A DNA stretch of 9,023 bases from JBEKIK01 sp050013075. GTDB lineage: Bacteria; Planctomycetota; Planctomycetia; Pirellulales; Thermoguttaceae. Of the stretch, positions 1 to 5,766 are shown piece after piece. Under the pieces are notes generated by a model that worked only from the letters and a program-made list of their open reading frames with translations, was not told where the DNA came from and made no database searches. The translations under genes were made by a program, and so were the position numbers. The stretch's first letter is position 1, and every line of letters starts with the position of its first letter. Where the stretch lies: assembly GCA_050013075.1 (NCBI GenBank), contig JBEKFZ010000141.1:1-9023 (forward strand), given 5' to 3'.

Positions 1-2
1 TA

Positions 3-416
3 AAGACAGTCCCTAAGTTATTTCAGCCGGTACACTACGCGGTAGATTCGATGGCTGCATGGGTAGCCGAACATCCAGTTGCACCGGATGCCCAGCCCGA
101 CGGGAACGGCGGGAATGATTCGGTAAAAACTTTTGGAAAAGCTGCTTTAGGAAAACTGTTTGGACTTACTGGCCGCGAGATTGACCGCTTCCTTGAACGG
201 CACCCCAAAATAAGAAACGAACGGCCTATCACGAAGGCAGGAAAACCAGACCCCCACCGACTTATGATAAACGTTCTCGATTTTTCGCGGGCATTGTCAG
301 AGGATGATTTAAGGGCGAATTGTAAAAAAACCAACAAACAGATTATGAATAACCTAAAAAAGATAGAATTGAGTAAAGATATTGAAAATATAGCCTTGGA
401 AATGCTTGGCGGTTAG
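3..416 (+). CDS. Helix-turn-helix DNA-binding protein, probably 5'-partial
   Basis: The only in-window ATG is at 51 (121 aa). However, the same frame is open to the left edge, and the extra residues (KTVPKLFQPVHYAVDS before MAAWVAEHP) read like the end of an excisionase/MerR-type HTH unit, in which a basic strand is followed by an aromatic helix ending in AWxxxHP. No good ribosome binding site precedes 51, so I suspect the start lies outside the window. Counting from M51, residues 28-50 (FGKAALGKLFGLTGREIDRF) look like a second helix-turn-helix, followed by a wing-like stretch to about residue 82. The last 35 residues are Lys/Asn-rich, helical in character and encoded by AT-rich DNA. Its likely role is a regulator or DNA-binding accessory protein of the mobile element. 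The family is not recognised with confidence. A terminator follows at 480-505, so it appears to end its own transcription unit. Confidence 0.6.
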   Translation, partial: KTVPKLFQPVHYAVDSMAAWVAEHPVAPDAQPDGNGGNDSVKTFGKAALGKLFGLTGREIDRFLERHPKIRNERPITKAGKPDPHRLMINVLDFSRALSEDDLRANCKKTNKQIMNNLKKIELSKDIENIALEMLGG

Positions 417-425
417 TTGTCTCGC

Positions 426-524
426 CACTCACCTACCACTCACCTATTTTCCTTATCCGAAAATTCTTTTTATTATATCAACCCCGGGAAAACTGGGGTT
501 TTTTTGTTTCTTGTCACTCACCTA
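426..524 (+). repeat. Three direct copies of CACTCACCTA around a terminator
   Basis: The decamer CACTCACCTA occurs at 426-435, 437-446 and 515-524. The first two are 11 bp apart (one helical turn) and the third lies just beyond the terminator hairpin at 480-505. All three fall in the 145-bp gap between the HTH gene and the small gene at 562. Direct repeats in a control region could be operator or iteron sites for one of the neighbouring HTH proteins; that role is inference. Confidence 0.5.
480..505 (+). terminator. Rho-independent terminator after the first HTH gene
   Basis: Stem AACCCC (480-485) pairs with GGGGTT (495-500) across a 9-nt loop, followed by an uninterrupted T run through 505. 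It lies 64 bp after the stop of the HTH gene and 57 bp before the next start, separating the two transcription units. Confidence 0.75.
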
Positions 525-561
525 TCAAAAACAGGGATATGTCGTTTTTTATATTAAGGCA

Positions 562-729
562 ATGGAAACGACAAAAAAAGCCAAACCGAAAGAGCAACTA
601 GCAAGGCGAGCGGTTCGCAGATTTTTTAAAGCCGCCGACCGAGCAATCCAGACAGTGCGGGAATTGGAAAAAGCCCGAACTGAACTGGAAGCCCTGTCGA
701 GCACTAAGAAGGAGGCCACCCAGCGATGA
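562..729 (+). CDS. Small charged coiled-coil protein (55 aa)
   Basis: The ATG at 562 gives a 55-residue protein rich in Lys, Arg, Glu and Ala, with no Cys, Gly or Pro-rich segment after residue 9. Residues 12-46 are consistent with one long amphipathic helix or coiled coil (heptad-like ARRAVRRFF ... TVRELEKARTELEAL). A longer in-frame reading starts at 406 but would run through the terminator and repeats, so 562 is preferred; only a weak AAGG precedes it. Its stop codon overlaps the next start as ATGA (726-729), which implies translational coupling to the excisionase-like gene and is the best argument that it is real. The function is unknown. It could be a small partner or multimerisation protein of the HTH protein that follows. 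Confidence 0.6.
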   Translation: METTKKAKPKEQLARRAVRRFFKAADRAIQTVRELEKARTELEALSSTKKEATQR

Positions 730-983
730 TTGCCGCCCGCCAAAAAATCAGCCCGCCCGAACTCGCCAAACGCTGGGGGCTTGACCCTCACAAAATTCTG
801 ACTTGGATCCGAGCGGGCGAGCTGCGAGCCATCGACGTTTGCACCCGGCAGGGCAGTCGGCCGAGATATGCGATCGACGAGGCCGACATTTTAGCTTTTG
901 AGAATCGCCGAGCCGTGGGTGGGCCACCTGTTAAGATGCCCCGCCGTCGAAAAAAAGATATGCACGTTATTGAGTTTTTTTAG
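726..983 (+). CDS. Excisionase-like MerR-type helix-turn-helix protein
   Basis: This 85-aa protein has a complete HTH_17/excisionase-type fold signature. Residues 8-32 (ISPPELAKRWGLDPHKILTW) form the helix-turn-helix with the typical I..W recognition-helix end. Then comes IRAGELRAIDV, a basic wing (R.GSRPRY) and the closing helix AIDEADILAFENRR. A basic tail (PRRRKK) follows. Such proteins bind short DNA repeats and act as recombination directionality factors or replication and transcription regulators in phages and integrative elements. The start is supported by AAGGAGG at 709-715, 10 nt upstream, and by the ATGA overlap with the 55-aa gene. No integrase is visible nearby, so a regulatory or origin-binding role is as likely as excision. 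The HTH assignment is firm; the exact role is not. Confidence 0.85.
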   Translation: MIAARQKISPPELAKRWGLDPHKILTWIRAGELRAIDVCTRQGSRPRYAIDEADILAFENRRAVGGPPVKMPRRRKKDMHVIEFF

Positions 984-1016
984 GAATGGAAACCCCCCGG
1001 CAGCCGCGCATGAAAA

Positions 1017-1051
1017 TGCCCGGCAGGACGCCATCCCGCCGGGCAAAGGAG
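1017..1051 (+). promoter_or_regulatory. Hairpin abutting the Shine-Dalgarno of the 318-aa gene
   Basis: TGCCCGGC (1017-1024) pairs perfectly with GCCGGGCA (1038-1045), and an inner GGA/TCC pair extends the stem. The last paired base is the first base of AAAGGAG (1045-1051), which sits 9 nt before the ATG at 1061. There is no T run, so it is not a terminator. The hairpin could tune ribosome access or mark an RNA processing point between the excisionase-like gene and the replication genes. The ribosome site decides the start at 1061 over the upstream ATG at 986. Confidence 0.55.
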
Positions 1052-1060
1052 AAAATTATT

Positions 1061-2017
1061 ATGACACATTCTACCCTAACTCTGGTTGATGTTCAACCTA
1101 CGCCGGTCACACTTCCCATTCGATCTTACACGGAACTAATGGCGAAAGAAGTCAAGGCATTTCTTCGCTGCGAAAGTATGATTAAGAAGGGCATAAAGAC
1201 CTTTGTGGAAGTCGGCAAAGCCCTTTTGGAGATCAGGGATCACCGATATTACCGCGATAATTATGACACTTTCGAGAATTACTGCAAGGAGAAATGGGGT
1301 TTTGCACGAAGAACTGCTTATCAATACATCGAAGCCGCCGAAGTAACTGAAAATGTGTGCCATGGCGCACAAATTGAAGGTCCAGCAAATGAGCGCCAGG
1401 CCCGCGAACTCGCCAAACTCCCCGATGAAGAACAGGCCGAAGCGTGGGAGGAAGTCATTGAAAGGGCGGATGGCAAACCCACGGCGGTAGCGGTGCGGGA
1501 AGTGGTGGAGGAACGGCTGGGAGATGATAGTTCTGGTGCCGTAGATCGCCATGAAGATGATACAGTTCGCCATGATGACGGCCACTATAATTTTTCCAAT
1601 TGCAATAATGCCGTCGCTTTTATTCTTAAGTTCCTCGAAGATGGTCAATTTCACTCTCAGAAAAATCTTGATACTGCTTTATCAGCACCGGAATACGCAG
1701 TTCGGTCTTATGTCAATGAAGTGAAATCCTCCATTGAACAAAGTAAGCGGAAGGCAGATGTTGATCTAACAACTAAAATGGGTTATTTAGTCCGTTTTGT
1801 ATGTTTTGGTCGCGGCATAATTAACACCACCTTAAATGCCCTGGTCTGGTTGGACATTGTGGATCGTGTTGAAAATGGTGCTCAGGTATCTTATCGACTC
1901 CTGAAAAATCCGTTCGACATTACTTACCCTAATTGCGGCGCCCATGAAGCCGACGATGATGGCGATTGTACATCGTGCCATGAGCCGGGCCTCGTTGCTA
2001 TGGAGGGCGGCGAATGA
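1061..2017 (+). CDS. Element-encoded DNA-binding protein with C-terminal winged-helix and zinc-finger-like region
   Basis: This is a 318-aa protein when started at 1061; an ATG at 986 would add 25 residues encoded by hairpin DNA. Residues about 24-95 match a pattern common in phage and plasmid accessory proteins (DUF3102/ParB-like in flavour). A helical region (GIKTFVEVGKALLEIRDHRYY) is followed by FENYCKEKWGFARRTAYQYI, a likely helix-turn-helix, then EAAEV. Residues 108-153 are acidic and helical, ending in a DGKPTAVAVREVVEERL element of the kind that closes these domains. An acidic linker (about 155-175) leads to a second region, 178-282, with helices and a terminal ALVWLDIVDRVENGAQVSYRLL stretch typical of a winged helix. 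The tail has C292, H295, C303, C306 and H307, a possible zinc-binding knuckle. It overlaps the primase-helicase by ATGA, so a role as origin-binding or partition-type helper for replication fits. No exact family is claimed. Confidence 0.83.
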   Translation: MTHSTLTLVDVQPTPVTLPIRSYTELMAKEVKAFLRCESMIKKGIKTFVEVGKALLEIRDHRYYRDNYDTFENYCKEKWGFARRTAYQYIEAAEVTENVCHGAQIEGPANERQARELAKLPDEEQAEAWEEVIERADGKPTAVAVREVVEERLGDDSSGAVDRHEDDTVRHDDGHYNFSNCNNAVAFILKFLEDGQFHSQKNLDTALSAPEYAVRSYVNEVKSSIEQSKRKADVDLTTKMGYLVRFVCFGRGIINTTLNALVWLDIVDRVENGAQVSYRLLKNPFDITYPNCGAHEADDDGDCTSCHEPGLVAMEGGE

Positions 2018-4971
2018 CAGCGACCGCAACAACAAAATCGGCAACGCAAGGCCCAGGCAACGGTCAGCCCTTGGATGCCGTTAGGTTCCTCAAAACTATT
2101 TTCGCCCCCGGCGATTATACTCTGTTCCGGCCGGTTGAATCGTGGATCGAAAACGGCAAGAAAAATTCCCGTGTTGACTATAGGGGGATTTCTTATTTGC
2201 TTCACGGGTTGAATGATTCTGCAAAGCTTGAAAATACAATCACGGCCGTTAAAGCACGATCCGAAAGGGAAAAAACGAACACGTTTTTCGGCGTGTGTCC
2301 CCGACTCGGCATGAATGGGCAATTCGATCAGGCTTGGCAGGTTCGCGTGGTGCGGACACTGTGGAGTGACATCGACGATTGCCAATATGAAGAGGCGATC
2401 CAACGATGCAAAGATGCCGGAATCCCTGTGCCGTCGATCGTAGTCAACTCTGGCAACGGTTGTCATTTATATTGGTTACTCGCCGAACCTTTTTTTATCA
2501 ACGATGTTGGAAGTCCGCCGGCGGTTCATGCTAAATTTATCGACGATCAAAAAACCGGAAAGAAAAAGAGACGGCAGTACATCCTCGACGAATCAAAAGA
2601 AAAAGTTTATCTCGATAAGCCGCAAAATGTCCCACCGCTATCAGCCAAAGCATTGTGCGTTCAAGACGTTCTCAGCGGGATTGCCGCGAAGATCGGCGGC
2701 GACCATACGCAAGATTTATCCCGAATACTTCGCCTGCCCGGAACTCTCAATCGAAAAGATCAACGTAACGGCCGCGAGCCGCGGCCGTGTGAATTGATTT
2801 ACTTGAACCCCGGCGCCCGTTATCCGTTTTCGGACTTTGAAAAGTTTGCTGATGAATCGCCATCACACCGGGAGCGGGAACAAATTGAAAAAGTTAAACT
2901 TCCAACAGTAAAAAAAATCTCTCCGAAAAGACAGGATCAATTTAATGAACTCATAACGCAATGCGAATTAGCCCCGGTCGGTACTCGATCCGAAACGGAT
3001 TTTGCGCTTTGCTGTTGGGCTATCGAACATGGTATTCCGCAAGTTACCGTTTGGGGAACGGTGCAAAATGTCGGAAAATTCGCCGGGGATGAAAAGTATT
3101 TTCTCCGAACATGGGACAAAGCCGCGAACCACACAAGAGAAAAAATCTATACAAAGGCGATGAGCCGAGCCGAAAAGCGGGCTAGTAATAATATCAGCAG
3201 CGAAGGCGGACAGGGGCTGAACATGGACGGCGACAAGCCGGTTATCGTCATCGGCACCGATGAAAAGCGCGTTGTCGATGAAGCCATAACAGCAATGTCA
3301 CGCCATGCCGCATTGTATCAACGCGGTGGCGGGTTGGTTCACATTGTCAATGATTCTGAGCCGCCGCGAGGAATCGCAAGGCCAAAAGATGCACCCCGCA
3401 TATCTAACATGCCTCTGCCACGATTGCGTGAAATTTTAGCCGAAAGTGCGACGTGGCAAAAAGAAACCGATGAAGGCAAAGAATACATCCATCCACCGGA
3501 ATGGACAGTCAAAGAGGTGGCCGCGCGTGGACAGTGGGCAGGAATTAGACGATTGGAAAATGTCGTCGAAAGCCCGGTCCTACGCGCCGATGGTTCCGTT
3601 CTACAGACTGCCGGTTACGATCCACTAACCGGGTTGATTCTCTCGGCCGATGTTTCGTTTCCGCCGATACCGGATAAGCCGAGCAAAACCGACGCGATGG
3701 AAGCGCGGGATTTACTTTTTGAGGTGATTACAAATTTTCCTTTCAAAACAGACATTCATCGAGCCGCATGGCTGGCGTCAACGCTTACACCTTTTTCCCG
3801 GTATGCTATCGACGGTCCGGCGCCATTGTTTTTCATCGACGCCAATGTGCGAGGTTGCGGTAAGTCACTTCTAGCCGATGCCACCGGGATCGTTTCGACC
3901 GGCCGACCCATGCCGCGTATGACCGTGCCCCGCGATGATGAGGAAGTCCGCAAACGGATTACTGCCGTAGCGATTGCAGGTGAACAAATAATTTTACTCG
4001 ATAATGTAACTGGTAATTTTGGAAGTCAATCTCTGGACGCGGCAATCACAGCCCGGACGTGGAGCGATAGGATTCTCGGCACAAGCGAAATGGCCGTGAA
4101 CATTCCCCTTTATGTGAGTTGGTTTGCCACCGGGAATAATGTTTACATTCAAGCCGATACGGCCCGGCGTGTATGCCATATTCGCTTGGAATCGCCGGAA
4201 GAAAACCCGGAAGAGCGCAGCGGATTTATCCACCCCGATTTACTAGCCTATGTTCGGAGTGAACGTCCGCGACTTGCGGCGGCGGCGGTTACAATTCTTT
4301 CCGCATATTGGCAGGCCGGCCGGCCGGATATGGGAATAAAGCCGTGGGGTTCATTCGAGGCGTGGTCGGCCCTTGTCCGCTCTACTGTGGTTTGGGTAGG
4401 TTTGCCCGATCCCGGAGAAACCCGGCTTGAGCTACGCACGCAATCAGACCGGGAGGCGGTCGCATTAAACCAACTTATGACAGGCTGGTCGGAAATCGAC
4501 CCAGCCGGAAGAGGTCTTACCGTTGTGCAGACCGTGAAATTTCTGAATGATTTTCCCGGCGATTATGAAGTGCTTCGATCCGCATTATGGGAACTATGCC
4601 CACCCAAGGACGGAAAAAACTTAAACCCCCGATCCATCGGCATGAAATTACACCATCTTCGGCAGCGGGTTGTAGGCGGCCGATGTTTCGACCGGCGGGA
4701 TAGCGACCGTGGGGCCGTCTGGATGGTTGTCATGCCAGACACTACTGACACTACTGACACTAGCCCTACCTACCTCACGCGCGCAGGCGCACACGCACGC
4801 ACGCGCACGCAGGCGGGGGTAGGAAATACTGTCATTAGTCCCTGTAGTGTCAGGGTCCAAGGGTCTTGTCCCCACGATACCGTGGAGGAAACCCGAACGT
4901 CCGACGGCTACGTCAACCGGCAATGCCGCGACTGTGGTGAGTGGCTACCATGCCAGAAGGTGAAACCATGA
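2014..4971 (+). CDS. Bifunctional primase-helicase (AEP primase plus AAA+/SF3-like helicase)
   Basis: This 985-aa replication protein of a mobile element would synthesise primers and unwind its origin. The N-terminal archaeo-eukaryotic primase (RepB_primase-like) spans about residues 20-280. Its acidic metal motif is WSDIDD (117-122), the nucleotide-binding motif NSGNGCHLYW is at 145-154, and the hallmark RILRLPGTLNRK is at 237-248. A helical linker region follows (300-400). The helicase domain is at about 555-800. Its Walker A is NVRGCGKS (611-618), Walker B is IILLDN (659-664), the sensor-1/motif C equivalent is SWFATGNN (702-709), and the likely arginine finger is TARRV (716-720). Residues 909-946 are a low-complexity linker encoded by the mirrored repeat element. 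The C-terminus has a zinc-ribbon-like CxxxD/H...CRDCGEWLPC (C944, C952, H954, C971, C974, C980). The start is set by GGAGG (2002-2006) and the ATGA overlap with the upstream gene; the 3' end overlaps a 42-aa gene the same way. This gene marks the region as a prophage, satellite or integrated plasmid. Confidence 0.93.
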   Translation: MTATATTKSATQGPGNGQPLDAVRFLKTIFAPGDYTLFRPVESWIENGKKNSRVDYRGISYLLHGLNDSAKLENTITAVKARSEREKTNTFFGVCPRLGMNGQFDQAWQVRVVRTLWSDIDDCQYEEAIQRCKDAGIPVPSIVVNSGNGCHLYWLLAEPFFINDVGSPPAVHAKFIDDQKTGKKKRRQYILDESKEKVYLDKPQNVPPLSAKALCVQDVLSGIAAKIGGDHTQDLSRILRLPGTLNRKDQRNGREPRPCELIYLNPGARYPFSDFEKFADESPSHREREQIEKVKLPTVKKISPKRQDQFNELITQCELAPVGTRSETDFALCCWAIEHGIPQVTVWGTVQNVGKFAGDEKYFLRTWDKAANHTREKIYTKAMSRAEKRASNNISSEGGQGLNMDGDKPVIVIGTDEKRVVDEAITAMSRHAALYQRGGGLVHIVNDSEPPRGIARPKDAPRISNMPLPRLREILAESATWQKETDEGKEYIHPPEWTVKEVAARGQWAGIRRLENVVESPVLRADGSVLQTAGYDPLTGLILSADVSFPPIPDKPSKTDAMEARDLLFEVITNFPFKTDIHRAAWLASTLTPFSRYAIDGPAPLFFIDANVRGCGKSLLADATGIVSTGRPMPRMTVPRDDEEVRKRITAVAIAGEQIILLDNVTGNFGSQSLDAAITARTWSDRILGTSEMAVNIPLYVSWFATGNNVYIQADTARRVCHIRLESPEENPEERSGFIHPDLLAYVRSERPRLAAAAVTILSAYWQAGRPDMGIKPWGSFEAWSALVRSTVVWVGLPDPGETRLELRTQSDREAVALNQLMTGWSEIDPAGRGLTVVQTVKFLNDFPGDYEVLRSALWELCPPKDGKNLNPRSIGMKLHHLRQRVVGGRCFDRRDSDRGAVWMVVMPDTTDTTDTSPTYLTRAGAHARTRTQAGVGNTVISPCSVRVQGSCPHDTVEETRTSDGYVNRQCRDCGEWLPCQKVKP
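4738..4851. repeat. Mirrored 9-bp repeat arrays flanking a 60-bp spacer inside the primase-helicase gene
   Basis: The left array is GACACTACT, GACACTACT, GACACTAGC (4738-4764). The right array, read on the minus strand, is GACACTACA, GGGACTAAT, GACAGTATT (4851 down to 4825). Each arm is exactly 27 bp, and the arms flank 60 bp. A perfect 10-bp inverted pair lies within them: CTGACACTAC at 4745-4754 and GTAGTGTCAG at 4844-4853. A shorter inner pair, CCTACC (4765-4770) and GGTAGG (4818-4823), is nested inside. All units keep the reading frame and encode DTTDTTDTS and NTVISPCSV. Symmetry on both strands is not needed for a protein linker, so a DNA-level role such as a replication origin is suspected. 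Confidence 0.62.
4776..4811. other. Alternating purine-pyrimidine tract, Z-DNA-prone
   Basis: Bases 4776-4785 and 4787-4811 alternate strictly between pyrimidine and purine (CG and CA steps), with a single break at 4786. The sequence encodes an Ala/Arg/Thr/His-rich linker (TRAGAHARTRTQAG). CGCAGGCG appears as a direct repeat at 4782-4789 and 4808-4815. The tract sits exactly between the two mirrored 9-bp arrays. Such tracts can adopt left-handed DNA under negative supercoiling. Confidence 0.5.
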
Positions 4972-5096
4972 ATCAAATTAAAGAACTTGAAAAGTTGGCA
5001 ATCGACTTCCACCGCCGTGGCCTCGGTTGGACCGAGTATTGGGCCATGCACGCCGACGCTATCCGCAAGGCCGAGCCATTCAATAACCGCCGCTAG
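4968..5096 (+). CDS. Small translationally coupled protein (42 aa)
   Basis: The start ATG overlaps the primase-helicase stop as ATGA (4968-4971), with AAGGTG at 4956-4961 as a ribosome site 6 nt upstream. The 42-residue product begins MNQIKELEKLAIDF, a likely amphipathic helix. It continues HRRGLGWTEYWAMHADAIRKAEPFNNRR, rich in Trp, Tyr, His and Arg. It has no signal peptide or membrane segment. The coupling copies the gene junctions upstream, which argues for a real gene made in fixed proportion to the primase-helicase. The function is unknown; an accessory of replication is a guess from position only. Confidence 0.6.
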   Translation: MNQIKELEKLAIDFHRRGLGWTEYWAMHADAIRKAEPFNNRR

Positions 5097-5194
5097 CCTT
5101 ATCGCCGCTATAAAGTGCACTCCAAGAGGCATAGAATCGCTTCGGACAGCCAATAGGCAGTTTTATACCAAAAGACATAACCCATGATATTTCC

Positions 5195-5413
5195 TCATTC
5201 AATAAGCAGGGTTCCTGCGCCAGGATTGATTTTGCCGATCACCTCCGCCTGCCAGCGGGAGGATTGCATCTTGGATATGCCAATGTCCGATAGGGTGGGG
5301 GGTACGTTTGGTAATAGTTCCCGTTTGGAACCTTTACTACCACCGCCTTTGCTGTGTTGTGGACCTCGTTTTGGGTTCCCTTTCCATATCTCGCCAAGTT
5401 TGCGCTCAGCCAT
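5195..5413 (-). pseudogene. Truncated phage-type protein containing an LSDIGISKMQSSRWQ motif
   Basis: The minus-strand ORF starts with ATG at 5413 (72 aa; a TTG three bases earlier is also possible). It begins MAERKLGEIWKGNPKRG, has a Gly/Ser/Lys-rich linker, and then TLSDIGISKMQSSRWQ. I recognise that last motif from phage and integrative-element proteins, where a helix-turn-helix of the form LSDLGI.K..SSRWQ is followed by a long acidic helical region (…EE.FE…). Here the match stops right after RWQ. The remaining 17 residues (AEVIGKINPG...) are unlike the expected continuation and end at a stop. The change of character coincides with the palindromic stretch at 5242-5262. I read it as the 5' part of a broken gene. 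Its ATG overlaps the stop of the upstream minus-strand ORF by one base (TGATG), a typical coupled junction. Recognition of the motif is from memory and unchecked. Confidence 0.5.
5242..5262. repeat. Imperfect palindrome at the point where the minus-strand gene breaks off
   Basis: CCTCCGC (5242-5248) pairs with GCGGGAGG (5255-5262) with one bulged G and a 6-nt loop. On the minus strand it covers the codons for SRWQAEV, exactly where resemblance to the phage-type protein ends. It could be a small dispersed repeat or recombination scar, or coincidence. Confidence 0.35.
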
Positions 5414-5580
5414 CAAGCCAACTCCGCCACGATCACCTCGACGCCCACCTCCTCCTGGCCCTCGACGGCGCCCTCGATGGCCGCCTCCTCGACGCCATGC
5501 TCATGCTCATGTCCATGCTGCCCACGGCCATAGCCCTCGACGCCGTGGCCGTGGTGATCCTCGCCGTGGTGATCGACCAT
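5413..5580 (-). CDS. Small His/Gly/Glu-rich protein, doubtful
   Basis: Starting from ATG at 5580 gives 55 aa: MVDHHGEDHHGHGVEGYGRG, then QHGHEHEHGVEEAA and an acidic tail ending VEVIVAELA. The frame is open further back to 5691, but that would run through the hairpin at 5592-5622. The stop overlaps the next minus-strand ATG (TGATG). The His pairs could bind metal. Against it, the DNA is a GC-rich array of CTCGACGCC-like units at 5437, 5461, 5473, 5488 and 5536, spaced by multiples of three. The opposite strand is also open, with very GC-rich third positions, and would encode a hydrophobic Leu/Ala/Val-rich peptide ending at 5613. Which strand is coding cannot be settled here. I favour the minus strand because of the junction with the recognisable neighbour. 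Confidence 0.33.
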   Translation of the reverse strand: MVDHHGEDHHGHGVEGYGRGQHGHEHEHGVEEAAIEGAVEGQEEVGVEVIVAELA

Positions 5581-5581
5581 C

Positions 5582-5630
5582 AAAACAAAAACCCCCAGGT
5601 CCAGACAAGCTGAGCATGGGGGCTTTATTT
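5582..5630. terminator. Bidirectional terminator-like hairpin
   Basis: CCCCCA (5592-5597) pairs with TGGGGG (5617-5622), with an inner CAG/CTG pair in a 19-nt loop. On the minus strand it is followed by TTTTTGTTTTG; on the plus strand by CTTTATTT. The minus-strand T tract is the better one. It ends next to the ATG at 5580, an odd place for a terminator and a sign of rearrangement. On the plus strand it could end transcription from the replication module. Confidence 0.55.
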
Positions 5631-5742
5631 GATAGGCGTGGCCGGATGGGGCAGGGAATCCAGCCGTAGAGTGCCCATCGACTTTTAGCATAATCTAGGC
5701 CGGGTGCATGGCAAGAGGGGGCGGATCGACATTAAAAAGGCG

Positions 5743-5766
5743 TTTGACACCCGTTTTGACACCCGT
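5743..5766 (+). repeat. Tandem 12-bp repeat TTTGACACCCGT x2
   Basis: Two exact copies (5743-5754, 5755-5766) lie back to back. Each contains TTGACA, a consensus -35 hexamer, but the -10 positions (TATGCC at 5767 and TACACC at 5780) are weak, so promoter activity is uncertain. Other possibilities are a protein-binding repeat or an arm site for a recombinase near the element boundary. Confidence 0.55.

Noticed and set aside
406..561. N-terminal extension of the 55-aa gene from position 406
   Set aside because: It would read through the terminator at 480-505 and the direct repeats. The peptide is hydrophobic and unlike the rest.
986..1060. ATG at 986 as the start of the 318-aa protein
   Set aside because: The added 25 codons run through a hairpin, while AAAGGAG at 1045-1051 correctly serves the ATG at 1061.
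1136..1654. Minus-strand ORF of 172 aa with hydrophobic stretches
   Set aside because: It lies fully antisense to the 318-aa DNA-binding protein, whose motifs and coupling support the plus strand.
1924..2466. Minus-strand ORF of 180 aa
   Set aside because: It is a shadow of the coupled gene pair on the plus strand. No motif or ribosome site was seen, and it spans the junction of two well-supported genes.
5184..5669. Plus-strand ORF of 161 aa rich in Pro, Arg and His
   Set aside because: The composition is an artefact of the GC-rich repeat region. It overlaps the hairpin terminator and lies antisense to the motif-bearing minus-strand ORF.
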